Shown: positions 26,588 to 37,005 of the stretch, piece by piece
How the letters are laid out: every line of letters begins with the position of its first letter
Numbering within the stretch: position 1 is the stretch's first letter
Translations under genes and position numbers: made by a program
The notes under the pieces: model-generated
Seen by the model: the letters and a program-made list of their open reading frames with translations, nothing else
Databases searched by the model: none
Told to the model about the DNA's origin: nothing
Origin: Verrucomicrobiaceae bacterium
GTDB taxonomy: Bacteria > Verrucomicrobiota > Verrucomicrobiia > Verrucomicrobiales > Verrucomicrobiaceae
Direction: 5' to 3'
Length of the DNA: 64,000 nt
Assembly (NCBI GenBank): GCA_027487315.1
Contig: JAIYDW010000245.1
Location: 90,955-154,954, forward strand

Positions 26588-28846
26588 TTACTGGATGAAG
26601 ATGAATTCGCGGGTGTTGATCAAGGCCCAGATCATGCTGGAATAACCTTCTTCCCCATGAGTCCCGATCTCGCGTTTGGCGATGTCCTTCTCCTGAAGGG
26701 TCGGCTTGCGGTTCATGACACTCAGGAACAGGGTCTCAACCTTGTCTGCTGGATTGGTCACCTTGTCCATCGTGCGGAAGATCAACGACTGACGATTCGT
26801 CAGCATCTCTTGAGCACCGCCGTTCATCATCATCAACACCTGTGGCACCGAACCCACCTTGGAGCCACCGTCGATCAACGACCGAGGAGACTGCCCAAAC
26901 TCCGCAAGGAAGTGCCCCCCACGTTCAGGTTGCGACAACTCAGACGCCCGCAGCAGCCGCCATCCGCCATAACTAAGATACTTGCCCGCTCCACCAGCAG
27001 CAGCCGCAGGCTCTTCCTTCGCCATCCCACCTTTGTCTTCCCCACCCATCATCATCATCGAGTCACCACCCGCCGCATCCAGACCACCACCCATCAGTGC
27101 CCGCTGTTTGTCGGCCATTTGACGATAAGCGCTGTACTTGATCAGCACGTCCTTTGCAGTCAGTTTTTCATTGTTCAGATTCAGGTCAATCGACTTTCCA
27201 TACAGATCGCTCAAAGGCGCCTTGTAAGCCTCTGGCTTGCCGAGAACCAGCGCCATGTAGCTGTCCCAGGTCTGCTCGGCACTCATGCGGCGAAGTTGTG
27301 GCCCTTGGAAGAAATACATGCTGCCCATTGCGATCGCCTCGGTTGTGGCTTCCGACTGGTAAGCACGCGTGTTGAGGATGATCCGTTGAAACTCCTTCAT
27401 GTCGAACTTCACCTTCTTCATCACTTCAGCCAGGTACTTCAGCAACTCAGGATTCGCAGACGCTTCTGGATCATCAATGTTGGTCACAGGCTCAGCCACG
27501 CCCACACCAAACGCACGCTTCCACAGACGATTCGCAATCGTCATCGCGAATCGAGGATTCTCCGGATGAGTCATCCAGCTGGCAAAAGACTGCCGAAGCT
27601 TCTCACTGTCGCCCTTGCTGACCTTGTAAGCCGGATTGCCCTTGTCCTTGTCGGACCACATAATCAATTTAGGCTTTACCGGATCACCAGGCTTCGCGTC
27701 AGGGTACTGGTAGTCGTGAGGCAACTTCATGTCGTTCATGTCCACATCTTCCACGGCATAGCTGTTGGCTTGAACGTAGTTGCGCAGACCATTCCGAAGA
27801 CGGGTGATGTCTTGACCCGATTCCGTGACCATCGCCTCAACCTCTCCCATCAGACCTTGATTCCGGTCCCGCGTGCGGGTCTTCGTGGCTCCAAAGAACG
27901 ACGCCACCTCATAGAACTGCATCTGGGTCCATTCGGCAAAGGGGTGGTCGTGACATTGAGCACACGCTACATCCGTTCCAAGGAACACCGTTAAAGTGTT
28001 CGCCAAGTTATCGAGCGGCATGCCTGCATCGCGCAGCAAGTAACCCGCCGCTCCCTTGTCGTCCCAGCCATCCGCCTTGTTGCTGTCCTCTGTCCACATC
28101 TTGCCTTCCGCAACCATCATCGCCTTGACCATTTGATCCCATGGGCGATTGCCGTCCATCTGCCGGCGCAACCAGTTCACATAGTCATCACCTTGCAGGT
28201 TCGCCTGCTCAAGATTGTGCTTCACTCGAAGCATCTCGGCAAAGTAGTTGAACATGTGGCTGGCATACCCTTCGGAATCCAACAACGTGTTGATCAAAGT
28301 CGTCCGCTTCATCGGATCCGCGTTCTTCAAAAAGACCATCGTCTCTTCGTAACTGGGAATCCGTCCGATCACGTCCAAATACACTCGGCGAACAAATTGC
28401 TCGTCATTCGCCGCAGGATTGAACCCCTTAAGTGGAGGCAACCCGTCCTCCGCACGCTGCTTGTTGCCCTTCGTCACAATCCCCTTCGCTACCAGGGTAT
28501 CAACCTGCCGCGCCGCCGCACCATAGCCTTCTTTCGGATAGGGAAAACCTGTGATGCCAGTTCCAACCGCCGGAGTCTCAGGCGAGACCTCTACTGCAGG
28601 CGCCGCCGAAGCCATCATTTTCTTCGCAATCCCCTGATCCTCTGTCGACAACCGAGCCAACGGAAACTGGTGAAACTGACCATCTGCCGTCTGCAGTTGG
28701 ATGTCGTCGCCGATCATTTTCACAAACGACGCTTCAACTTGACGCCCTTGGACGTCCGTCCAGGTACGCAGATCCGCCCCAAAGGCGCTGGCACTGGCCA
28801 TTACAAGGGCACTGAGCCCGGTGAGCATGATGCGATTTCTTTTCAT
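26588..28846 (-). CDS. DUF1549/DUF1553 family protein with N-terminal SHD1-like domain
   Basis: DEQFVRRVYLDVIGRIPSYEET; CAQCHDHPFAEWTQ; NPRFAMTIANRLWKRAFGVGV; LRTWTDVQGRQVEASFV. Confidence 0.85.
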   Translation of the reverse strand: MKRNRIMLTGLSALVMASASAFGADLRTWTDVQGRQVEASFVKMIGDDIQLQTADGQFHQFPLARLSTEDQGIAKKMMASAAPAVEVSPETPAVGTGITGFPYPKEGYGAAARQVDTLVAKGIVTKGNKQRAEDGLPPLKGFNPAANDEQFVRRVYLDVIGRIPSYEETMVFLKNADPMKRTTLINTLLDSEGYASHMFNYFAEMLRVKHNLEQANLQGDDYVNWLRRQMDGNRPWDQMVKAMMVAEGKMWTEDSNKADGWDDKGAAGYLLRDAGMPLDNLANTLTVFLGTDVACAQCHDHPFAEWTQMQFYEVASFFGATKTRTRDRNQGLMGEVEAMVTESGQDITRLRNGLRNYVQANSYAVEDVDMNDMKLPHDYQYPDAKPGDPVKPKLIMWSDKDKGNPAYKVSKGDSEKLRQSFASWMTHPENPRFAMTIANRLWKRAFGVGVAEPVTNIDDPEASANPELLKYLAEVMKKVKFDMKEFQRIILNTRAYQSEATTEAIAMGSMYFFQGPQLRRMSAEQTWDSYMALVLGKPEAYKAPLSDLYGKSIDLNLNNEKLTAKDVLIKYSAYRQMADKQRALMGGGLDAAGGDSMMMMGGEDKGGMAKEEPAAAAGGAGKYLSYGGWRLLRASELSQPERGGHFLAEFGQSPRSLIDGGSKVGSVPQVLMMMNGGAQEMLTNRQSLIFRTMDKVTNPADKVETLFLSVMNRKPTLQEKDIAKREIGTHGEEGYSSMIWALINTREFIFIQ

Positions 28847-28978
28847 GGTTTGATAGGAACTGAGTGATTTAAAAAACTGAGAAAGCCGGAATCCATACGG
28901 CAAACGAGACAACAGCACCAAGTATTAGAGGGAAATTGACAAAAAAGTCCAGAAACTTGCCCAACATCCCCTCTTTTC

Positions 28979-31942
28979 TCATTTCACCTGCAGGTCCACT
29001 CGCCCAGAGCGGAGCGAGACAGACCCATCGCTTGCCGTCACCGTCCTCAAAAACCACCCCATCCCCAGCTTCCTTTCAGGCACCAACATCCCATACCAAA
29101 GCACCTTCCTCCCGCTTCCCCGCTGACTAAACTCTCCCCTGAATAGCCCAGATTGCGCCGACAAACCCGTCACACTCACCAAGTCTGGATTCTCATCAGA
29201 ATCCGGCGGCTGGATCCGGTTGGCGCTCGAGATCCCCAATAAGACATCAAAATATCCGTTATCCACTACCCCTCCACCCCACCCACCTTCAAACGATAAC
29301 CGAGCATTGGGCACTACGTCTTCCAATCCCAACTGCTCCATGACAGGCCGATTGGCAACATACGCTCCCCCGGTCACCGTCAGCGTATGCAAAGGAAAAC
29401 CTTCGCGGTAGTTCGTCGAACGTGAATTCTCCTGCGCATTTTTGACCCAATTCAATTCGCCATCCACTTCAGATTGCGATGGCGTCACCAAGTCGGGCCG
29501 AATCGTCACCCACCCTTGCACCGAACCCGTGCCACTGAAAAGCAAGCCGTGCAGCGAGATCTGCCCCTCTCGCCCCAATCGCAGACTGCGCGTCAATGTT
29601 GTGCCTTCAGCCAGCCTTCCCACCCAACTCACCACCCCTCCCGTCGTGACGGTTAAGGCTGCATACCCCACTCCCTCCGGAATAAAGATTTCCGAATCAG
29701 CTGCGTTCGTCACTTCAGGGGACTGCAGCCCAATCGTGTAACCTCCCTTGAACCCATCTGCTGGAAGACTCCTCGCGTTCCAATCACTTTGCCACGCCTC
29801 CACCCCAGCCAGCTCAACCTCATTTTCACAAACATGCCCAGTCACCCTTCCCGTTTCCGCATCCAACTCCATCTGCAGAACCCAGGGTGTCACTCCCCTA
29901 CCTCTTCCGATCGCGATTTCCGCTGTCAAATTTGGCCCCGGCAGACTCTCCCAAACCCCTCGAAAACTCCTGACTTCACTCCCCATCGATACCGATCCAC
30001 TCAATCCTCCGCTCGAACTCACACTGAACGAAAGCGCCCCTCCCAGCCCTCCATTCGATGCCTCACGGTCCACCAATCCGGCAAAGATCCCTTTCCCTCG
30101 CGCAACCAGATCGTCGCATACAACATCAATGTACTGAACCGGACTCCAACCCGCCAAATTGCCTGCCGCAATCCCCAATCGATAGGTCCCTGGACTCATG
30201 GGTCGCCCACTCAGTCGACCATCAATTCGATTCAACACCACCCCGCTAGGCAAACCCGCCACTCGGAACTGGGTCGGTCCATTTCGTGCAGCTAAAACCT
30301 CAGAGAGGCTACCACTCACTTTCCAAGGCCCCAAACTCCGAGTCTCCACCACGGGACGCAAACGGACCGCCACTCTCTTTGCCGGACCCAACAGCTCGCG
30401 CTCCTCACCTCCCACCGCATCCGGCATCCTCACCCGACATTGGAAAAGCCCGTCAAACAACGCCGAACTCCTCTTGATCCTCAACGTCGAGCTGCGAGCC
30501 CCCGAAATCCCTAGCGCCACATCATCACTCAACAGCTCATTCCCAAGGCACCATTGATACTGCACTCCAGGACCAACCGCCGTCTGCGTCAAAGTGATCG
30601 CCCCATCTTCATTCACTATGTCAGGACCCGCCACCCCGCCTACCACACCCACATTCATGTTCTTCGTTGCTGCGGTCCCACCTGCCGATTTGACCTCCAC
30701 GATGTAAATCCCAGCATGACTCGTTTGAACCGAATTTATCCCATAGCTGGATGATTGAACTCCCGGCAAAACTTTACCTGCCCGCTTCCAAACATAATTC
30801 AATGTGGCACCTCCAGCCTCTGCTCCCACTTCCAATTTCACATTCGCCCCCACATTCACCAAACACGACTCGGAAACTTGCAATACCTTGGGCACCGGCA
30901 CCGGCACATAATCGCAATTCACAACCGTCGTTACACCCGACTCCACCTGCACCACCCGCGACTCCGGCGTGAAGTAACCCGGCACCGCTTTGAACGCTAT
31001 GGTGTACTGCCCCTCACTCAATCCCGATGCCACCACGCCACTCGCTCGTTCAGCGCCCCCATTCAACGTCCACCGAGCCCCGGCACTCACTGCCGCCGCA
31101 GGTCCCAGCACCACCTTCACTCCGCTCGCTGCCACATACCCCAAGTCACGCAGCACCGAAACATCCAGTGGACTCAATTCCACTCGCTCGCCCGTTGTCG
31201 TGTTCGGCCTCATCACCAATCCTTTCCCTTCAAATCGCAAGCCATTCGGCCAATGCCCGTCTCCCCTGATCTCTGGCGCTTGCCCATAAACCGCCACCGT
31301 ACGCTCCCCGTTGAATTTCCCTCCCAAACTAAGCCGATTGTAGGCGGCCGATCCCGGATTGAACCCCATCAAATGCCCGATCTCATGCAGTGCTAACGTG
31401 TAGAAATCCAAAAGCTGCGGAAAGGCCTCCGTCGTGCTCGGATCCGAGTCGAAATACCACCCGGCATCCGAATCAAAGGCAATCGCTCCCCCGAAACTGC
31501 AAAACCGCGTGCCTGTGTTCCGACTCGATATCTGCTCCACCCAGGCCGACGTCCCAAACATGGTGTACTCATATTCCGCATACCCCGCAAACCCTCCATA
31601 CACATCAGGTCGACCTCCCACATAAATAATAACCGTGTTTTCGGGCAGAGGCTTGTTCACCAGACTTGTGTTTTGCGCTCCCAAGTCCGCCGCTGTGTCC
31701 GGCCGATTGAATTTCAAAGACCAGGTGTTGATGCCTGTTCCCAAGGGTATAGCAGGCAATGGCACTCCCTCTAACTTGGACTCCCAAGACTTCGCCGCAG
31801 CCTCCAAAACTTGCTTCCTTAATGGTTCCGCAAAAAAACCCTGAGTGTCATACGAATAGTCAAACTGGATATCCAAAGCACCGACAGCCCCAGCCAGACC
31901 AAAGGCAAAGCCAAAAAAAAGTGATGGAAATGACAGCTTCAT
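28979..31942 (-). CDS. Secreted protein with putative zinc metalloprotease motif and Ig-like repeats
   Basis: Signal peptide MKLSFPSLFFGFAFGLAGAVGA; LALHEIGHLMGFN (HExxHxxG); Ig-like segments (VNVGANVKLEVGAEAGGATLNYVWKRAGK). Confidence 0.6.
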   Translation of the reverse strand: MKLSFPSLFFGFAFGLAGAVGALDIQFDYSYDTQGFFAEPLRKQVLEAAAKSWESKLEGVPLPAIPLGTGINTWSLKFNRPDTAADLGAQNTSLVNKPLPENTVIIYVGGRPDVYGGFAGYAEYEYTMFGTSAWVEQISSRNTGTRFCSFGGAIAFDSDAGWYFDSDPSTTEAFPQLLDFYTLALHEIGHLMGFNPGSAAYNRLSLGGKFNGERTVAVYGQAPEIRGDGHWPNGLRFEGKGLVMRPNTTTGERVELSPLDVSVLRDLGYVAASGVKVVLGPAAAVSAGARWTLNGGAERASGVVASGLSEGQYTIAFKAVPGYFTPESRVVQVESGVTTVVNCDYVPVPVPKVLQVSESCLVNVGANVKLEVGAEAGGATLNYVWKRAGKVLPGVQSSSYGINSVQTSHAGIYIVEVKSAGGTAATKNMNVGVVGGVAGPDIVNEDGAITLTQTAVGPGVQYQWCLGNELLSDDVALGISGARSSTLRIKRSSALFDGLFQCRVRMPDAVGGEERELLGPAKRVAVRLRPVVETRSLGPWKVSGSLSEVLAARNGPTQFRVAGLPSGVVLNRIDGRLSGRPMSPGTYRLGIAAGNLAGWSPVQYIDVVCDDLVARGKGIFAGLVDREASNGGLGGALSFSVSSSGGLSGSVSMGSEVRSFRGVWESLPGPNLTAEIAIGRGRGVTPWVLQMELDAETGRVTGHVCENEVELAGVEAWQSDWNARSLPADGFKGGYTIGLQSPEVTNAADSEIFIPEGVGYAALTVTTGGVVSWVGRLAEGTTLTRSLRLGREGQISLHGLLFSGTGSVQGWVTIRPDLVTPSQSEVDGELNWVKNAQENSRSTNYREGFPLHTLTVTGGAYVANRPVMEQLGLEDVVPNARLSFEGGWGGGVVDNGYFDVLLGISSANRIQPPDSDENPDLVSVTGLSAQSGLFRGEFSQRGSGRKVLWYGMLVPERKLGMGWFLRTVTASDGSVSLRSGRVDLQVK

Positions 31943-32159
31943 CGGGTTTCGGCACAACCAACTTTAATAGTTTAACATAATCTTATAATTTTCATAGTTA
32001 ATTTCCAGAAACACCCCGTTTTCCTCAGCCCTTTTACCAAATCTCCCCTCGCCCCAACCCATCCCCCCTTCATTCACACTCAAAAGAACACCAGAGTTGC
32101 GCTCCCCACCGTTCCCGTTATTCTCACCCCCTTTCCCAAACCTTTCCTGATTTTTCACA

Positions 32160-34190
32160 GTGGCCAAAAAAGCTTCCAAGTCCAAATCCAGCGGCGCATT
32201 TGACAAACCCGTCTTCGAAGACACCGCGCCCGTCGAAATCCGTCCAATCGACGATCTCTATGGCGACTGGTTCCTCGAATACGCTTCCTACGTCATCCTC
32301 GAACGCGCCGTCCCCCACATCTATGACGGCCTCAAACCCGTCCAGCGCCGCATCCTCCATTCCATGGACGAACTCGAAGACGGCCGCTACAACAAGGTCG
32401 CCAACGTAGTCGGCAACACCATGAAATACCACCCCCATGGCGACGCCTCCATCGGCGACGCCATGGTCCAACTCGGGCAAAAGGAACTCCTCATCGATAC
32501 CCAGGGCAACTGGGGCAATATCCTCACGGGCGACAACGCCGCCGCCCCCCGCTACATCGAAGCCCGCCTCTCCAAGTTCGCGCTCGACGTCGCCTTCAGC
32601 CCCAAAGTCACCCACTGGGCCGCTTCCTATGACGGACGCAACAAGGAACCCGTCACCCTGCCCATCAAATTCCCGCTCCTCCTCGCCCAAGGCGTCGAAG
32701 GCATCGCCGTCGGCCTCTCCTGCCGCATTCTCCCCCATAACTTCATCGAACTCTGCGACGCCTGCGTCTCAGCTCTCCGCAAAGAGGACTTCAACATCCT
32801 CCCAGACTTCCCCCAGGGTGGCATCATGGACGCCTCCGACTACAACGGAGGCCTCCGCGGCGGCCGCGTCCGCGTGCGCGCCCGCATCGAACTTGGGGAT
32901 AAAAAGAACGTCCTTCGCATCGTCGAAGTCCCCTTCGGCACCACCACCGGTTCCCTGATGGACTCCATCGTTGCCGCCAATGAAAAGGGTAAAATCAAAG
33001 TCCTCCGCGTCGAAGACAACACCGCCGCTGAAGTCGAAATCCTGGTCCACCTGCCCCCGGGCATCGACGCCGACCAAACCATCCAGGCCCTCTACGCATT
33101 TACCGACTGCGAACTCTCCCTCTCCCCGAACGCTGTCGTCATCCACGACAACAAACCCCGCTTCATCTCCGTCAACGACCTCGTCAAAGTCTGCGCCGAA
33201 CACACCCGCGAAATTCTAGGTCAGGAACTCGAGATCAAACTCAGCGAACTCGAAGAAAAATGGCACTTCTCCTCCCTCGAGAAGATCTTCATCGAAAAAC
33301 GCATCTATCGCGACATCGAAGAATGCACCACCTGGGAGGCCGTCATCGCCGCCATCTGGAAAGGCCTCAAACCTTACCTGAAACTCCTCAAACGCGAAGT
33401 CACCGACGACGACATAGCCCGCCTCACCGAGATCCGCATCAAACGCATCTCCAAGTTCAACTCCTTCGAGGCTGACGAACACATCGCCGCCCTCGAAAAA
33501 GACATCGCCGAAGTCGAACGTCACTTGAAGCAACTCACCCGCTTCACCATCGCCCACTTCGAGCGCCTCAAAAAAACCTACGGCCCAGGCCAGGAACGCC
33601 GCACCGAAATCACCACATTCGACCGTGTCGCCGCCTCCGAGGTCATAATGGCCAACGAGACCCTCTACCTCAATGCCAAGGACGGCTTTGCCGGCTACGG
33701 CCTGAAACGCGAAGGCGAGCCCCTCTTCAAGTGCTCCCCCCTCGACGACATCATCTACTTCTCCCCTGAAGGCAACGTCACCGTCTCCAAAGTCGTCCCC
33801 AAACTCTTCGTCGGCAAAAACCCTCTCCATCTCGAACTCTTCAAAAAGGACGACGAAGCCATCTATACCGTCATCTACCGCGACGGCCGTGCCGGCCGCA
33901 CCTACGCCAAGCGCTTCCGCATGGGAGGCATCACGCGCGACAAAGCCTACACAATCACCCAAGGCACCCCCGGCTCACGCATCCTCTACTTCCAAAAGCA
34001 CACCACCGAAGCCGAAAGCGACGCCCAAAACCTCTCTGTCATCCTCAAGCCCGCCCTCTACCTGCGCAACCTCACCCTGACCATCCCCATGGCCTCCCTC
34101 GCCATCAAAAGCCGCGGCTCCCTCGGTAACATCGTCACCAAACACGCCGTCGACCGCGTCATACGCCAAAAGAAAGAGGCCGCCGAATAG
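32160..34190 (+). CDS. parC: DNA topoisomerase IV/gyrase subunit A
   Basis: ERAVPHIYDGLKPVQRRILHSM; YHPHGDASIGDAMVQLGQ; AAAPRYIEARLSKFA (active Tyr). GTG start. Confidence 0.85.
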   Translation: MAKKASKSKSSGAFDKPVFEDTAPVEIRPIDDLYGDWFLEYASYVILERAVPHIYDGLKPVQRRILHSMDELEDGRYNKVANVVGNTMKYHPHGDASIGDAMVQLGQKELLIDTQGNWGNILTGDNAAAPRYIEARLSKFALDVAFSPKVTHWAASYDGRNKEPVTLPIKFPLLLAQGVEGIAVGLSCRILPHNFIELCDACVSALRKEDFNILPDFPQGGIMDASDYNGGLRGGRVRVRARIELGDKKNVLRIVEVPFGTTTGSLMDSIVAANEKGKIKVLRVEDNTAAEVEILVHLPPGIDADQTIQALYAFTDCELSLSPNAVVIHDNKPRFISVNDLVKVCAEHTREILGQELEIKLSELEEKWHFSSLEKIFIEKRIYRDIEECTTWEAVIAAIWKGLKPYLKLLKREVTDDDIARLTEIRIKRISKFNSFEADEHIAALEKDIAEVERHLKQLTRFTIAHFERLKKTYGPGQERRTEITTFDRVAASEVIMANETLYLNAKDGFAGYGLKREGEPLFKCSPLDDIIYFSPEGNVTVSKVVPKLFVGKNPLHLELFKKDDEAIYTVIYRDGRAGRTYAKRFRMGGITRDKAYTITQGTPGSRILYFQKHTTEAESDAQNLSVILKPALYLRNLTLTIPMASLAIKSRGSLGNIVTKHAVDRVIRQKKEAAE

Positions 34191-35594
34191 CTAACCTAGA
34201 TCAAAAATCTTCCCCGGATTCAACAACCCCGCCGGGTCCAGCGCCCGCTTGATGCTCCGCATCAACTCGTAACTCCCCTCCCCCAGTTGCCGTTTCACAA
34301 ACGCTTTCTTCGCCAGCCCCACCCCGTGCTCACCCGTCACCGTCCCGCCCAACCGGATGGTCTCATTCACAATCTCCTCCAGCGCCGCCTCCACCCGGTG
34401 CATCTCCTCCGCATCCCGCTCATCCGTCAAAAACGTCGGATGCAAATTCCCATCTCCCAGGTGCCCAAACGTCCCCACCTGCAACCGGTGCCTCACCGCC
34501 ACCTCCGCGATGAAACCCACCATCCGCGCCAACTCACTTCTCGGCACCGTCACATCCTCTAAGATCGTCGTCGGACGGATCCTCGCCAGCGCACTGAACG
34601 CATTCCGCCGCGCCGCTGCCAACTGCGCCCCTTCCGCCTCATTCGCCGCCGCCTTCACTTCCCGCGCCCCGCATTGCCTCGCAATCCGCATCATCGCCTC
34701 CGCCTCTTCCTCCACCACCACCGGATGCCCATCCGTCTCCATCAGCACCAGCGCCTCCACATCCGTCGGCAACCCGATCTTCGCGTAATCCTCCACGCAC
34801 CCCACTGTCACCTTGTCCAGAAACTCCAAAGTGCACGGTATGATCTTCGCCGCAATGATCGCCGAAATAGTCTCCGCTGCCGCCCCCATCGAATCATAAA
34901 GCGCCAGCATCGTACGCCGCGCCACCGGCTTCGGCACCAACTTCAAAATCACCTCCGTGATGATCCCCAGTGTCCCCTCACTCCCCACAAAAAGATCCTT
35001 CATCGAATACCCAGCCACATCCTTCACACACTTGTTCCCCAACCACGTCACCGTCCCATCCGGCAACACCACCCGAATCGCCATCACATAATCCCGAGTC
35101 ACCCCATACTTCAAACCCCTCAACCCCCCGCTGTTCTCCGCCACATTTCCACCAATAGTCGAAATCTTCATCGACCCCGGATCCGGCGGATAAAAAAGCC
35201 CCACCGCCTGGGCCGCATCGTCGATCGCCTTCGTGATAACCCCACACTCCGCATGCAACGTCAGATTCTTCTCATCCACCTCCACGATCCGATCCATCTG
35301 CGCCACGCAAACCACCAGACACCCCTCGATCGGCACACTCCCCCCGCTCAATCCCGTCCCCGATCCCCGCGTCACCACCGGCACACCCCGTTCCCTCGCC
35401 AGTCGCACACACCCCGCCACCTCCTCCGTCGAATGCGGAAAAACCACCGCCCCGGGCCTCGCTTTTAAGGCTGCCGTCCCATCAAACCCATAAGGAATCA
35501 CATCTTCCCGTTCCACAAGCACATGCGCTTCCCCCACGACCGCCCGCAGCGCCTCCACCAAACTCAAATCAACAACAGTTGCCATCCCCAACAC
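34191..35594 (-). CDS. glcD: FAD-binding glycolate oxidase subunit GlcD-like
   Basis: VPVVTRGSGTGLSGG; GGNVAENSGGLRGLKYGVT; GTVTGEHGVGLAKK; GLLNPGKIF. Confidence 0.9.
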   Translation of the reverse strand: MLGMATVVDLSLVEALRAVVGEAHVLVEREDVIPYGFDGTAALKARPGAVVFPHSTEEVAGCVRLARERGVPVVTRGSGTGLSGGSVPIEGCLVVCVAQMDRIVEVDEKNLTLHAECGVITKAIDDAAQAVGLFYPPDPGSMKISTIGGNVAENSGGLRGLKYGVTRDYVMAIRVVLPDGTVTWLGNKCVKDVAGYSMKDLFVGSEGTLGIITEVILKLVPKPVARRTMLALYDSMGAAAETISAIIAAKIIPCTLEFLDKVTVGCVEDYAKIGLPTDVEALVLMETDGHPVVVEEEAEAMMRIARQCGAREVKAAANEAEGAQLAAARRNAFSALARIRPTTILEDVTVPRSELARMVGFIAEVAVRHRLQVGTFGHLGDGNLHPTFLTDERDAEEMHRVEAALEEIVNETIRLGGTVTGEHGVGLAKKAFVKRQLGEGSYELMRSIKRALDPAGLLNPGKIFDLG

Positions 35595-35917
35595 TCAAAG
35601 CACTCCCCCCAAAGATCAATCCCAGAAACACACCCCTGCAAATTCCCATTCCCCTGCAAATGAAAGCCATCTCAAGACACCGCGAGAACCCACCATTCAC
35701 TGGTGGGCCCCATTTCGATAAACGCAGTGCTTCAGTCGCGACTCGTCAGCATTCAAGACCACCGCTACCCCACTGCAACCAGTCACCATGACGCTTCACC
35801 ATGGGATCCGGTCGCCTGATGCCACTCAACCTGCGCTCCCGAGTTCAATCTTTTTCACTCCGCCTCTTGGTCCGGCTTGCAGAAGTAATTTTCACATTCT
35901 ATATTTTATGAATACTA

Positions 35918-36961
35918 ATGATAATTTGCCTCGAATCCTCCGTCCTGGGCGGCTACCTTTCTAACGAAGTCCCTGGGCTCATCACCGGTCTATTCCATCT
36001 CGCCGGGCGCTCCACCCCCATGCGCATCGAACTTGAAGGCAACTTTCTCCAAGACATCGCCGGATGCCGCGTCGACTTCCACAACCCCTGCCCGGAGGCC
36101 GACACCCAAGCCCTCTCTTCTCTTCAATTGGTCCAAAACGGCCACGCTGGCCTCATGACCGGCTCCTATCGAGTCGCCACCTTGCCCCGCCGCCGCTCCG
36201 CTCAACGCAGCAGCCTCCCAGGCCTCACCGTCCTCCATGAACCTCCCGGTCTCAAAAACCTCGTCTTCTTCGAGTGGTTCAACGAGCAAAACCAGCGCAT
36301 CCTCATGCAGTCCTGGCACCTGCAACTCACTGTCTCCCCACCCCGCTGGCAACTGACACGTGAACAAGAATCCCGCCTCCTTCGGGCCAATCGCGCCCGT
36401 CGAAGAGACTATCTCCTCAAAAGTCGCAACAATTCCGCGACCAAAAACAACCCTGCCGATCCCTTCTCAGGCAATCTGTTGGACCTCCCTCCCGAAGCCG
36501 ATACCGCCGCCGACCCCTTCACCACCAAACCTAAGCCGACCCGCTCAAATCCCAAATCCCAGACTCCAGAAAACACCAGCGAGTCCTCACCTCTCCCGGA
36601 TCCATTCCAACGCAGCGAAGCCCTCGGAACCGAGTTGCGTCGCTTTGAACGACTGCTCCTTTTCCAAAACGAGATCAGCTCCCAGCCCGCCGTTCTCAAA
36701 CTCCTCTCCACGGTCGCAGACCTCGCCGCTCACCTCGGCCATGCCCTCCGCCAGTTCGTGACCTCACGGCGTGAAAAGTGGGATTACCTTATCATCGACC
36801 TCGAACAATCACTTCCCCTGTTCAGCGCCGCCCTGAGCGCAACCGAACGCCTTGCCCAACAACACGATATCACCATGGATCGCAATTGGCTCGGCCTCGT
36901 CCAATCTTGCCTCTTGAGCATCGAACTCCGCATGCGCGAACTTCTCGCACTCCTGCGCTAG
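35918..36961 (+). CDS. Hypothetical protein
   Basis: 347 aa uninterrupted ORF with balanced amino-acid composition. Confidence 0.45.
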   Translation: MIICLESSVLGGYLSNEVPGLITGLFHLAGRSTPMRIELEGNFLQDIAGCRVDFHNPCPEADTQALSSLQLVQNGHAGLMTGSYRVATLPRRRSAQRSSLPGLTVLHEPPGLKNLVFFEWFNEQNQRILMQSWHLQLTVSPPRWQLTREQESRLLRANRARRRDYLLKSRNNSATKNNPADPFSGNLLDLPPEADTAADPFTTKPKPTRSNPKSQTPENTSESSPLPDPFQRSEALGTELRRFERLLLFQNEISSQPAVLKLLSTVADLAAHLGHALRQFVTSRREKWDYLIIDLEQSLPLFSAALSATERLAQQHDITMDRNWLGLVQSCLLSIELRMRELLALLR

Positions 36962-37005
36962 AGTTCCAGAGCCACCTTTGACCACCCTAGACTGGATGAT
37001 TCGGG

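Noticed and set aside
35689-35707. Hairpin CCCACCA-ttcac-TGGTGGG in the gap between glcD and the 35918 ORF
   Set aside because: Short stem with no U-tract on either side; not enough to call a terminator or regulatory RNA.
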